Origin: Ignavibacteria bacterium
Lineage (GTDB): Bacteria; Bacteroidota; Ignavibacteria; Kapaibacteriales; UBA4661
Reading direction: 5' to 3'
DNA: 34,266 nucleotides
NCBI GenBank assembly: GCA_947459425.1
Contig: CANHDJ010000039.1
Coordinates: forward strand, 1 to 34,266
Shown here one piece after another: positions 7,147 through 15,437 of the stretch (its first letter is position 1; the number at the start of each line of letters is the position of its first letter). The notes under the pieces are model-generated. The model saw nothing but the letters and a program-made list of their open reading frames with translations, did not search any database and had not been told where the DNA came from. A program made the position numbers and the translations under genes.

Positions 7147-9893
7147 TCAGAAAGGCAAACTACACGTCAGAGAAAAACCGAAGGCATTGCCCGGAAGTGT
7201 GTTTGCACCTACTCCCCAAAGAAAATCGACACGAAAATTCAAAAAATCCGAAAAGAACGAGGGAATACGCGAAATTCCCACTCCGACTTCAGTATGCCAA
7301 GTGCTGGATGGCGCAAATGCTTGTTCGCCGTATTCGCTCGATCGCTGAATCGGCAAAAATCCCAGCGCATTATATTTTCCCGTTTGCGCCAGAAGAAGAA
7401 TATCCAAACCCCGCCCTTTCCACGTCGGCAAGCCACAAGCCGCCAGAGCATATCCGAGAAATTGTGTTCCGCATGAAAAGAGACAAATTCCGTTCCGGCA
7501 AGCCCGTTGATGGGAATAGTTGCAAAATCGGTGGTGCGACCCGCAATAGCAAGACGGCGAAAGGCAATAAACTGTTCCTGCAAGGGCGCATTGCGGCTTG
7601 CATAGCCAGCATTGGCACTCAGACGGAGGAACATCGGCGCATATCCGGTATAAAACGTTGGTTGCAATAATTCTACACGCCCTTCGACTGAGCCAAACGC
7701 TTCACCCCCACTCACTTCTTGACCATAGCGCCCCACAAATCGCGCACGAACACTTGTTTGCGGGTCATCCATAAATGAAGCAAAAGCGTACAAATTATTC
7801 TCTGGCACGATATTCCACGAGGCTTCCGCTTGGAATATGCGATACGTTCCGGCGTTGGCTGGAGTTGTCGAACGCTCGTTTGGTAAAATTGTCGGGAGAT
7901 TCGTGATGGAATATTGCTGTACCCCCAATGCCGCATCAAGACTGCCGTTGTTGAGTAAAAATCCAGCACCAAATCCTTCTTGACGATAAAAGTCCAGAAA
8001 ATGTTGATACAAAATATACCCAAAAGGCAAGCGCGTGAAACGCTCTCCCAGCAAACGCCGATTCTGCAACGAGCCAATAGTAGAAAACGCCTCGCCCATG
8101 AGTGAAAGCCCGCCCTCATCCCATGTTGCTACGTCCAGCTTCAAACCTGTGTCGCCAAAGAATTTGTTGTGGTACAGATTCATCACGCCCGTTGCTAAAA
8201 AAAGCGCGGCAAACGTGTCATTCTCGCCCGGCGCTTCCCATTGAAATTTCACCTGTGCGCCGTAGAGCCAGCCTGTGGAGCGGGTCATATTGAATGCAGG
8301 AAAAAAACTGATGGCGGCATTGGTCGAAAGGCGAAACCCCCAAAGACCAAATCCTCCGCTTGTGGAGCGAGATTTTGCCGTGTCGGGTGGTAACGCCTTG
8401 ACAACACTATCCACACGGCGGTACGTTTCTTTTTCCTCCGGTGTCAGTTCGGTGAGCGCATTGGTTTCCCAAAAGCCCGATGAAACCGAGTCTGCGCCCG
8501 CCGAAACAGCAAGAATACTATTCTCATTTTCGGCAGCCACCGTGACCATAGATGTTGTACTCCGCATTGCATTTGCTGTTGTGCTGGAAGCCGCTTCACT
8601 ACTTGCATTAGAAGCGCTTGCGCTCGAAGCCTTTGGCGGTGCAGGTTTGAGGCTATTGCGCCGATTCGCATTGCCAAAGCGTACAGTCACAGCGCGATTG
8701 CGTTCGGTGTTGCTTGCGCTTGGCTTCCCGTCTGGTGTTACGGCTTTTTTCGCGGGGGCAAAATTTGCCGGAAGCGCGGGATTGACATCCAACTCGCTGA
8801 CGATACTGCGGGTCTTGAGCGCAATGCCCACTTCTGCCAGCCCAGCGACAAATTCAACACTAAAGCTGTAGTTTGTTTCGAGAAGCGTCGGCAGCCAAAC
8901 TTCTGCTTCTTCGCCAACGCCCATTTTATTATTGAAACGCTCAAACTTTTGGAAAAAAGAAAGTTCTGTGACGAACTTCATGGCGGTTTTCGCCGTTGGC
9001 TTGGCGCTAATCTGCACAATCGCGTAATTTCCCTCAATGATCTGCACTGTACCTTCAAATCCGGGAAAAATCTCTGCTTTGGGCTTAAAACCGATGATAT
9101 ACACCGTTCTGTCGCCTAATTGCTTACGATCGAGCATGATGTATTGGTAGGAATCCAGTGCTGATGCGCCAAGCGGGGTCGAAAGTCGCGTACCGTTGAC
9201 CGTAAGTACGGGGTCGGTAAAATCAAAAAATTCATCAAAAACAAGTGTGTTACTTTCAGCAGGAATATTGGCAGTTTGACGGCGTTGCAAAATAGTTTTG
9301 CGCGTGAAAAGACTTGGTGTGTACTGCTTTTCAACACGTGTGAAGGTTTCTAATTGGGCGTTTTTCATTCTTTCTACCTGCGCTTGCCGCTCTTTACTGA
9401 GAAAAAGCGACAACCCTTTGGGAACAGCAATATCAAACGCCGTTTTGGAATAGACCAGCCCCGACGACGAGCGCAATTTTGCCCGATTTGCATCCTTATT
9501 CGCAATCGCGCGGCGAACAATTTCCGCCGCCGAGACCTCCGCAATCACGTCCACCGCACCCAATTTCACAATGGCGGGAAGAAGTTCCACGCGCACGGGG
9601 CTTACGCCATCTTTGGCTTCAAGCGTGATTTCAAGCGCTTCGTAGCCCAAAGAGCGAATAAGCGCTTTGTACGAACCTTGCGGCAGGGGCAATCGAAATT
9701 TACCGTCTTTGCCCGTGTATGTACCGCGATTGGTGCCTTGCACCCGCACCGATGCTGCGACGACAGGCTCGCTGGTTTGTTTATTGACAACAATGCCTTC
9801 GATAGGAATGAGCGGCGAAGAGGTTTCTTGGGCGATTGCCTCCGAATATGCGAAAGAAGCAACAAGAAAAAAACAGGCAAAATAATAACGCAT
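7147..9893 (-). CDS. Carboxypeptidase-regulatory plus DUF5686 outer-membrane protein, with a frameshift near the C-terminus
   Basis: The protein starts with a signal peptide (MRYYFACFFLVASFAYSEAI), then a CarboxypepD_reg-like beta-sandwich (~27-105: EGIVVNKQTSEPVVAASVRV), then a long DUF5686 region expected to form an outer-membrane beta-barrel. An Ala/Ser-rich linker (~430-480) interrupts it. After HAEHNFSDMLWRLV the first frame turns into basic nonsense, while the next frame resumes family-like sequence (LPTWKGRGLDILLL ... TEVGVGISRI ... GNAFGFSLTC) down to the stop at 7147. The switch is at about 7431-7434 and equals loss of one base. Corrected length is about 916 residues. It could be a sequencing error or a young pseudogene; the intact downstream frame favours error or very recent change. 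It is last in a minus-strand run behind the small membrane protein at 9932. Confidence 0.8.
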
Positions 9894-9931
9894 GAAGAAG
9901 AAAAGTGGTGGAGGAAGAAGCGTGGAGAAAA

Positions 9932-10207
9932 TCAGCGCGAAAAATCAATATACATGAGCCATGAAAAATACACCGTCAGCACAACACCCGCAAGCATGAG
10001 CAGCGCACCAGCCACTCCATACAAAAGAATACGCCAGTCGTTGGCATAACCAGAAAAAGGGTTGTGCGTGAAAATATGCTTCAGCACGTGCCGAAGTCCA
10101 CCTTCGTTAAAAAAGTCTTCCGGCGAAAGCGCACGTCCCGATAGCGTACCGGAGCGCAAAACTGCAAGTACGCCGATAAGGATGAGAAACATTGCGGTAA
10201 TGAGCAT
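9932..10207 (-). CDS. Small two-TM membrane protein of unknown function
   Basis: From the ATG at 10207 the product has 91 residues with two hydrophobic segments: MFLILIGVLAVL near the start, and WRILLYGVAGALLMLAGVVL with the following residues near the end. Between them is a soluble stretch (SPEDFFNEGGLRHVLKHIFT). A longer frame upstream to 10426 has low-quality content and overlaps the chemoreceptor gene, so the inner start was chosen. It sits 28 bp after the chemoreceptor-like gene and 38 bp before the DUF5686 gene on the same strand, suggesting one transcript. I do not recognise the family. The spacing, hydropathy and clean start make a real gene likely. Confidence 0.6.
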   Translation of the reverse strand: MLITAMFLILIGVLAVLRSGTLSGRALSPEDFFNEGGLRHVLKHIFTHNPFSGYANDWRILLYGVAGALLMLAGVVLTVYFSWLMYIDFSR

Positions 10208-10235
10208 ATTCTTGTGGGAATTTCTGCATAACAAA

Positions 10236-12005
10236 TTACGACAACAGCCTCCGTGCGGAGCCTTGTATTTGCTTGCCTCTGGTGGGTTTTGGTGATGATG
10301 ATTCGGAGCGGTTAATGCGGAACTGCCCGATAAGCTGTTGCAATTCTTCTGCCTGCGATTGCAGTCCCGATGCGCTCCCTGCGATATTCCCAACATTTTG
10401 TGCCGCCTCTTCAATAACATCGGCAATGGAACTGACGCTTTCCGCCATCATATTACTCGTGGTAGCTTGCTCTTCGCTGGCGGTGGCAAGTTGGGACATT
10501 ACGTCGGAAACACGCTCGGTGCGCTGCAAAATCGCCGAAAACGCCTCCGATGTGCGGTTGAGCGCTTGCTGCCCGTCTTCCACAAGTCGCGTTCCGGTTT
10601 TCATTGCGCCGACGGCTTCACCAGTTTCTTTTTGAATAATTTTAATGGTATTCGAGATTTCCTTTGTTGCTTTTTGGGTTCGTTCGGCAAGTTTGCGGAC
10701 TTCATCGGCAACGACCGCAAAACCGCGCCCTGCGTCGCCAGCCCGCGCCGCTTCGATAGCGGCATTCAAGGCGAGAAGATTCGTTTGGTCGGCAATTTCG
10801 TCAATCACTTGAATAATTTCCCCAATTTGTTCGCTGGAATTACCCAAAGCGCTGATTTTATCGGCGCTCTGAATCACAACATTAGAAATGCTGCGAGCGT
10901 TTTCTATCATGCTCCGCATAGCGGTATTTCCTTGTTGCGCATCATCGTTTGCCAGCGATGCTTCGTGCGCTGCAAGCGAGGTTTGTTGCGTGGTTTGTTC
11001 GATTGTCGCCGACATCTCTTCAACGGCGCTAGCAACGTGTCCAGCTTGCGAGGATTGTTTTTGCGATGATGAGGTAAGTCCTTCGGTAGCGCTTGAAATC
11101 TCGCTTGCCGCATATACGGTACGGTCAGCACTTTCGGCAACACGGGCAAGCATCGCTTCGACATTTTCAATGGTTTGATTCAGCGCGTGTGCGAGTTTGC
11201 CGATGTCGTCGTCGGACTGTTCCGGTACACGCACCGTAAAATCGCCATCTGCAACACGGCTGATGTGTCGAAGCAAGGTTTCAACGCTTTTTGCAAGATA
11301 TTCTTTCTGTTCTTCGGCTTTTGCTAAATCATTGGCGGCGCGGCGCTCCGATTCTGCTTTGAGTTCTTCGAGTTTGTGATAATCTTCTTGTGCTTTACGC
11401 TCCGATTCGATACGGGTTTGGGCGAGAAGTTGTGTGGTTTCATCTTTGCCAAGTTCGCTTTGCGCACTAATGGCATTCATAAAGACGATTAAAAAAATCG
11501 TCGAAAATAATGCAATGTAGATTGCTTGTGTACCATCCTGTGCTTTGGGCATGGGAACAATAGCGTTCATGTCAATCATAAATAATATCACAACTAAAAG
11601 TAAGATTGAAATGCCAATCGCTCTCCCAAATTTGAAGCCGCCGAGATTAAATGCCAAAAGCGGTGCGGGAAGAAAAAAATAATGGCTATTCGATTTGATG
11701 CCGCCGTAACTAAAAAAGAGGGCGCTGACTACGACAATGTAGGTAGTTACTAATAGCGTCACTGGTAGTTTAATGGATGCGGTGCGCTTCATAATCGTTG
11801 GAATGCTGATGCTGATGATTAATCCCAGGAAGAGAATAATATCAGCAATACCAGCACCAGCAAGAAATACGTCTTGAATAATACTGAGAAGTGACAGTAT
11901 CACGACCGTAAAGGATATGCTGACCAGCAGTCGCGCACGGCGAAATTCATCCGTATCATGGCGCAAAGAATCGGGAATAAATGAGAGAACAAATGACCGA
12001 AACAT
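10236..12005 (-). CDS. Methyl-accepting chemotaxis protein-like transducer
   Basis: The ATG at 12005 is preceded by AAAGGA and gives 589 residues; a 22-residue upstream extension was discarded. The N-terminal ~190 residues hold about six membrane helices with short loops and no large periplasmic sensor domain. A charged coiled coil (~200-245) and a HAMP-like segment ([20 protein letters not shown]) come next. The MCP signalling domain includes the highly conserved hairpin tip [20 protein letters not shown] followed by [20 protein letters not shown]. Such proteins control CheA kinases, but no che genes are visible in the window. The multi-TM N-terminus suggests it senses a membrane or intracellular cue. 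It is divergent from the sulfur operon, with a 249-bp shared upstream region. Confidence 0.92.
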   Translation of the reverse strand: MFRSFVLSFIPDSLRHDTDEFRRARLLVSISFTVVILSLLSIIQDVFLAGAGIADIILFLGLIISISIPTIMKRTASIKLPVTLLVTTYIVVVSALFFSYGGIKSNSHYFFLPAPLLAFNLGGFKFGRAIGISILLLVVILFMIDMNAIVPMPKAQDGTQAIYIALFSTIFLIVFMNAISAQSELGKDETTQLLAQTRIESERKAQEDYHKLEELKAESERRAANDLAKAEEQKEYLAKSVETLLRHISRVADGDFTVRVPEQSDDDIGKLAHALNQTIENVEAMLARVAESADRTVYAASEISSATEGLTSSSQKQSSQAGHVASAVEEMSATIEQTTQQTSLAAHEASLANDDAQQGNTAMRSMIENARSISNVVIQSADKISALGNSSEQIGEIIQVIDEIADQTNLLALNAAIEAARAGDAGRGFAVVADEVRKLAERTQKATKEISNTIKIIQKETGEAVGAMKTGTRLVEDGQQALNRTSEAFSAILQRTERVSDVMSQLATASEEQATTSNMMAESVSSIADVIEEAAQNVGNIAGSASGLQSQAEELQQLIGQFRINRSESSSPKPTRGKQIQGSARRLLS

Positions 12006-12161
12006 ACGGTTTCCTTTCTGCCGCAGTATTGGGCAGTTTGAAAATGGGAAGTGATAGATGTTTTTTTGCAAACTACAAAACTTCTCTCAAAAAAGCGAAC
12101 GCAAAAACAAACGATTTTATGCGAGTTTGAAGGATATTAACGAAAAAAGTTGAAAAAAATA

Positions 12162-12193
12162 TTTGCTTTTGGAAATCGAAAAAAGTACATTGA
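12162..12193 (+). promoter_or_regulatory. Candidate Bacteroidota-type promoter of the sulfur operon
   Basis: TTTG at 12162-12165 is followed after 20 bp by TACATTGA at 12186-12193. This approximates the known Bacteroidota sigma consensus TTTG-N19/20-TAnnTTTG with one mismatch. It would start transcription near 12200, about 55 bases before the leader peptide. The surroundings are AT-rich, so chance matches are possible. Confidence 0.35.
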
Positions 12194-12254
12194 AATAAGA
12201 CGATAACCAAAAGCGTCTCACAACAATCTCAATTTTTTCGCACAAATTTCGCCA

Positions 12255-12371
12255 ATGACCAACTCTGCCTTCCATAGCAACCTCGCTTCCTCCATGATGA
12301 TGATGAATGCTTGCATGATGCCGCAAATGTGCTGCATGATGATGTGCTGCTATAACCCACACCGAAGGTGA
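12255..12371 (+). CDS. Met/Cys-rich leader peptide (38 aa) of the sulfur operon
   Basis: ATG at 12255 opens a 38-codon frame ending TGA at 12369-12371. The peptide has 11 Met and 5 Cys; in residues 14-32, 15 of 19 are Met or Cys (SSMMMMNACMMPQMCCMMMC, then CYNPHRR). Such concentration is essentially diagnostic of an attenuation leader, in which ribosomes stall when Met-tRNA or Cys-tRNA is short. The frame is followed by an antiterminator strand overlapping its stop codon and an intrinsic terminator at 12407-12441, then the peroxiredoxin gene. No Shine-Dalgarno sequence is visible. Leader peptides with Cys runs controlling sulfur genes are known in mycobacteria; I know of no described counterpart for an encapsulin locus. 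The peptide itself probably has no other function. Confidence 0.8.
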   Translation: MTNSAFHSNLASSMMMMNACMMPQMCCMMMCCYNPHRR

Positions 12372-12421
12372 GAATGTTGCTCTAATTTCAAGCTACTAAA
12401 GTTTACAAGCCATTCCCCTTC
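12364..12421 (+). promoter_or_regulatory. Antiterminator pairing of the sulfur-operon attenuator
   Basis: GAAGG (12364-12368) can pair with CCTTC (12417-12421), and GAATG (12372-12376) with CATTC (12411-12415). This gives 10 bp around a small internal loop. The 3' side covers the 5' arm and loop of the terminator, so the two structures exclude each other. The 5' side spans the leader stop codon and would be hidden by a ribosome that finishes the leader, but exposed by one stalled on the Met/Cys codons upstream. This is the geometry of trp/his-type attenuation. Confidence 0.6.
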
Positions 12422-12441
12422 AAAGCGGAATGGCTTTTTTT
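12407..12441 (+). terminator. Intrinsic terminator inside the sulfur-operon leader (attenuator)
   Basis: A perfect 10-bp stem, AAGCCATTCC (12407-12416) with GGAATGGCTT (12427-12436), has a 10-nt loop and a run of seven T ending at 12441. It stands 35 bp after the leader stop and 62 bp before the peroxiredoxin start, with no other gene before it to terminate. It is therefore most sensibly a regulated terminator. Confidence 0.85.
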
Positions 12442-12503
12442 ATTGCCCGAACTCAATTTCTTTCATTTCTCAAAACCATTTTTTTTCATCAAGGAGATTT
12501 TTT

Positions 12504-13196
12504 ATGAGCGCACAAACCGCACAAACCCCGACCAATGCTGCACAGGCGGCAATTCCAAACGTGATTCTTCGCCTGGGCGACACCGCACCAAACTTCACCG
12601 CCGAGACGACGCAGGGTCCGATTGATTTTCATGCGTGGCTGGGCGATAGCTGGGGCGTTCTTTTTTCGCACCCCGCCGATTACACACCCGTCTGCACAAC
12701 TGAACTTGGTACTACCGCCAAGTACAAACACCAATTTGATGCCCGCAATGTGAAAGTCATTGCACTCAGCGTTGACCCGCTTGAGAAGCATCATTCATGG
12801 ATTCAGGACATCAACGAAACACAGCACACTACCGTCAATTTCCCGCTTATCGCCGACCCGGATCGCCAAATAGCACTGCTTTACGGTATGATTCACCCCA
12901 ACGCCTCAGAAAACGTGACTGTGCGCTCGGTACTCATCATCGGACCGGACAAAAAAATCAAACTCACCATCAATTACCCTGCTTCGACAGGACGGAATTT
13001 CCTCGAAATTCTTCGTGCTATTGATTCGCTCCAACTCACCGCAAACTACGGCGTTGCCACTCCTGCCAACTGGCAGCATGGTGACGATGTTGTTATTGTG
13101 CCTGCTGTGGCGGACGCGGACGTTCCCACGCGCTTCCCGAAAGGCGCGACCTATTTGAAGCCGTATTTGCGTATTACGCCGCAACCGAATTTGTAA
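12504..13196 (+). CDS. 1-Cys peroxiredoxin (AhpC/TSA, Prx6 type)
   Basis: AAGGAG at 12491-12496 sits 7 bases before the ATG. The 230-residue product has the Prx active site HPADYTPVCTTELG with peroxidatic Cys64, the only cysteine in the protein, which makes it a 1-Cys enzyme. The long C-terminal arm (after IKLTINYPASTGRNFLEILR) is that of the Prx6 subfamily. It reduces hydrogen peroxide and organic peroxides using an external thiol, or could deal with reactive persulfide species. It is the first full gene after the Met/Cys attenuator, so its expression should rise when sulfur amino acids run short. The DUF4395 gene follows after 40 bp. Placement with rhodanese, sulfhydrylase and desulfurase genes points to thiol/persulfide redox work. 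Confidence 0.93.
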   Translation: MSAQTAQTPTNAAQAAIPNVILRLGDTAPNFTAETTQGPIDFHAWLGDSWGVLFSHPADYTPVCTTELGTTAKYKHQFDARNVKVIALSVDPLEKHHSWIQDINETQHTTVNFPLIADPDRQIALLYGMIHPNASENVTVRSVLIIGPDKKIKLTINYPASTGRNFLEILRAIDSLQLTANYGVATPANWQHGDDVVIVPAVADADVPTRFPKGATYLKPYLRITPQPNL

Positions 13197-13236
13197 TTTT
13201 TTCACCAGTCATTTACCAATTTTTTGGAGCCTCATC

Positions 13237-13710
13237 ATGTCAGAATCCCGTCAAAATCTTGCTTCCAAGACACAACCGCTTGACATTCCCCTGCCGATTG
13301 TTCAATTCAGCCGCGTCGTCTATGTGGCGGTTTTGGTAACGGCATTTGCCCTCCAAACGCCACTTCTCACCACGATTCTTTTGGCAATCGTGGTTGTGGG
13401 TGTTGTAGGCGGTGCCGGATGGAACGTCATCAATAGGGCGGGGCGCTTGCTTCTGCAAAAGCGCATCAAATCTCGCACGGCTGTGCCCTTGGAGGATGTG
13501 CGTCTTATCCGCTTCAATAACTTGATTGTCATTGGCTTGCTGGGGGCAGCGCAAGTGACGTTCTGGGTTGCGAAAACACCTGTTGTGGGTTGGGTTTTCG
13601 TGGGGTTTATTGTGGCAGCGTGTGTGGCGGCGTTGTCGGGATATTGCGTGGGCTGTACGCTCTACTATCAGTTTAAGTTGCACAAATACAAGTTTTTAGG
13701 GGAGGCTTGA
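13237..13710 (+). CDS. DUF4395 membrane protein
   Basis: A 157-residue protein with about four membrane segments: VVYVAVLVTAFALQTPLL, TTILLAIVVVGVVGGAGW, LIVIGLLGAAQVTFWV and GWVFVGFIVAACVAALSGYC. It ends with the family hallmark GYCVGCTLYYQFKLHKYK, whose CxxC lies at the membrane edge. DUF4395 proteins recur next to rhodanese and other sulfur or redox genes, and the CxxC suggests thiol chemistry or sulfur-compound transport. The biochemical role is unknown. GGAG lies 9 bases before the ATG. It follows the peroxiredoxin by 40 bp and precedes a hairpin at 13720, so part of the transcripts may end after it. Confidence 0.85.
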   Translation: MSESRQNLASKTQPLDIPLPIVQFSRVVYVAVLVTAFALQTPLLTTILLAIVVVGVVGGAGWNVINRAGRLLLQKRIKSRTAVPLEDVRLIRFNNLIVIGLLGAAQVTFWVAKTPVVGWVFVGFIVAACVAALSGYCVGCTLYYQFKLHKYKFLGEA

Positions 13711-13719
13711 ATAATTTTT

Positions 13720-13757
13720 AGCGGACGAGATGATGAAAAATCTCGTCCGCTTCTGTA
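13720..13757 (+). terminator. Hairpin between DUF4395 and rhodanese genes, possible weak terminator
   Basis: A perfect 12-bp stem, AGCGGACGAGAT (13720-13731) with ATCTCGTCCGCT (13740-13751), has an 8-nt loop. The tail TCTGTATTTTTG is only moderately T-rich. It may terminate some transcripts, protect the 3' end of the upstream message, or lower expression of downstream genes. Confidence 0.6.
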
Positions 13758-13808
13758 TTTTTGCGCCCTTAGAGCATTTTCTTTTTTTCACTTTATTCTT
13801 CTTATCCA

Positions 13809-14126
13809 ATGAAAGAACTTACCGTCAGCGACCTAAAATCGCTTTTTGATGCTAAAGCAGATTTCCAACTCATTGATGTCCGCGAACCACATGAAATTGC
13901 TGTTGCGACTATTGGTGGCGAAAATATCCCGCTCGGCACGGTCTTGCAAAACAGCGATAAAATTGCCACCGACAAGCAAGTCGTGATTTACTGCCGAAGC
14001 GGAAAACGCAGTGGTGATGCAGTCTTGGCACTGGAGCGCCAATTCGGTTTCGATAATCTTTACAACCTCAAAGGCGGCATTCTTGCCTATGCTGATGAGA
14101 TTGACCAATCGCTCACCAAATATTAA
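13809..14126 (+). CDS. Single-domain rhodanese (sulfurtransferase)
   Basis: A 105-residue single rhodanese domain: QLIDVREPHEIAVATIGG, then the active-site loop VVIYCRSGKRSGDA with the persulfide-forming Cys62, then the C-terminal block NLKGGILAYADEID. Such proteins carry sulfane sulfur as a cysteine persulfide, moving it between donors (thiosulfate, polysulfide, desulfurase-bound persulfide) and acceptors. It lies 20 bp before the MetZ-like gene and so is probably translated from the same message. In this locus it is a natural carrier for sulfur into or out of the desulfurase-loaded compartment; that last step is inference. Confidence 0.93.
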   Translation: MKELTVSDLKSLFDAKADFQLIDVREPHEIAVATIGGENIPLGTVLQNSDKIATDKQVVIYCRSGKRSGDAVLALERQFGFDNLYNLKGGILAYADEIDQSLTKY

Positions 14127-14146
14127 CTATTTCCAAACCAGATTCT

Positions 14147-15337
14147 ATGCCGTATCCAGAGCGCTTCGATAATTTTGAAACAAACGCCATTCGCCTTCAG
14201 AATGAACGCGCCGAGCGTGAACACTCGGTTCCGATTTACATGAGTTCCAGCTTTGTTTTTGAGGACGCAGAGCAAGCACGGGCAATGTTTGCCGATGAAA
14301 TTCCGGGCAATATTTATACACGCTTTTCTAACCCGAACAACAGCGAGTTTATTGAAAAACTCTGCGCTCTGGAAGGTACCGAAGACGGCATTGCGACTGC
14401 TTCGGGAATGGCGGCAATGTGGACAAGCCTAGCAGCGTTTCTTCGGAGCGGCGACCACGTACTTGCTTCACGCTCACTTTTTGGCTCGACGCACCAGATT
14501 TTGACGACACTGCTGCCACGCTGGGGCATCACTAGCTCATACGCCGACATTGCCAAGCCGGACGAATGGGAAGCGCTTATTCAGCCAAATACCAAAATGA
14601 TATTCGTCGAAACGCCCTCCAATCCTGCTCTGGACATCATTGACCTTGAGTGGCTGGGAAAACTTGCCCGCAAACACAACATCATTTTGAATGTCGATAA
14701 TTGCTTCGCAACGCCGTATTTGCAGACTCCCGCCAAGTACGGCGCGGACTTGGTGACGCATTCCGCCACCAAATTCATTGACGGACAAGGTCGCGCTATC
14801 GGCGGCGCGGTGCTGGGGCGAGCAGACCTCATCAAGGAAGTGCGCTTCTTTGCGCGGCACACGGGACCTTCCATGAGTCCTTTCAACGGCTGGATTCTTT
14901 CCAAAAGCCTCGAAACGCTTGCCGTGCGCATGGAACGCCACTGCCAAAGCGCCCTTGCACTTGCCGAACGCCTCCAATCAAATCCCCACATTGCCTACGT
15001 CAAATACCCCTTTCTGCCTTCGCACCCGCAGTACGACTTGGCGCGGCGGCAAATGCGTCTAGGCGGCGGCGTGATTACCTTTGAACTCAAAGGTGGCATT
15101 GAGCAAGGACGGCGCTTCTTGAACGCACTCCAAATGCTGTCGCACACCGCGAATCTGGGCGACACGCGCACCATTGCGACGCATCCCGCCAGCACGACCC
15201 ACTCCAAACTCAAAGAAGAAGAACGCCAAGCGGTGGGTATCACGCCGGGACTTATTCGCGTATCGGTCGGATTGGAGCATCTGGACGATATTACGCGGGA
15301 TATTGAGCAAGCGATTACGGCTTCGGCGAGCGCCTAA
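14147..15337 (+). CDS. metZ: O-succinylhomoserine sulfhydrylase-like PLP enzyme (Cys/Met metabolism family)
   Basis: A 396-residue fold-type I PLP enzyme of the Cys/Met metabolism family. Visible marks are the N-terminal SVPIYMSSSFVFEDAEQAR, YTRFSNPN, the cofactor-stacking GMAAMWTSLAAFL, substrate-side VETPSNPALDIIDL, the aspartate in NVDNCFATP, and the Schiff-base lysine in THSATKFIDGQGR (Lys209). SATKFIDGQGR and the C-terminal SHTANLGDTRTIATHPASTT fit MetZ better than MetB. MetZ puts sulfide directly onto O-succinylhomoserine to make homocysteine. MetB or MetY activity cannot be excluded from sequence alone. It is 20 bp behind the rhodanese. As a methionine-pathway enzyme it explains why the leader peptide senses Met as well as Cys. 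Confidence 0.87.
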   Translation: MPYPERFDNFETNAIRLQNERAEREHSVPIYMSSSFVFEDAEQARAMFADEIPGNIYTRFSNPNNSEFIEKLCALEGTEDGIATASGMAAMWTSLAAFLRSGDHVLASRSLFGSTHQILTTLLPRWGITSSYADIAKPDEWEALIQPNTKMIFVETPSNPALDIIDLEWLGKLARKHNIILNVDNCFATPYLQTPAKYGADLVTHSATKFIDGQGRAIGGAVLGRADLIKEVRFFARHTGPSMSPFNGWILSKSLETLAVRMERHCQSALALAERLQSNPHIAYVKYPFLPSHPQYDLARRQMRLGGGVITFELKGGIEQGRRFLNALQMLSHTANLGDTRTIATHPASTTHSKLKEEERQAVGITPGLIRVSVGLEHLDDITRDIEQAITASASA

Positions 15338-15437
15338 AGTAGTGCGTAAAGCCTCAAATTTATCATGTTCAATCGTGAAATTTCAGAGAGTACACGATTT
15401 TTAAACCATTTTTTTTACTTCAAATTCCTTACCCACT

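Noticed and set aside
9354-10049. 231-aa plus-strand ORF opposite DUF5686
   Set aside because: It is antisense to a recognised domain architecture, Arg/Phe-rich, and typical of a shadow frame in this base composition.
12117-12362. Minus-strand His-rich ORF opposite the leader peptide
   Set aside because: Its His runs are simply the reverse strand of the ATG repeats of the leader; it has no family resemblance, and the plus-strand leader with its attenuator explains the region.
12194-12441. SAM or other sulfur-responsive riboswitch upstream of the sulfur operon
   Set aside because: I looked for a multi-helix aptamer before the terminator. The space is occupied by the Met/Cys-rich frame and I could not fold a SAM-riboswitch-like core, so attenuation by translation is the simpler reading.
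15371-15402. Terminator between MetZ and encapsulin genes
   Set aside because: AATCGTG (15371-15377) pairs with CACGATT (15393-15399), but the stem is only 7 bp, AT-rich, with a 15-nt loop and three following Ts. Too weak to call.
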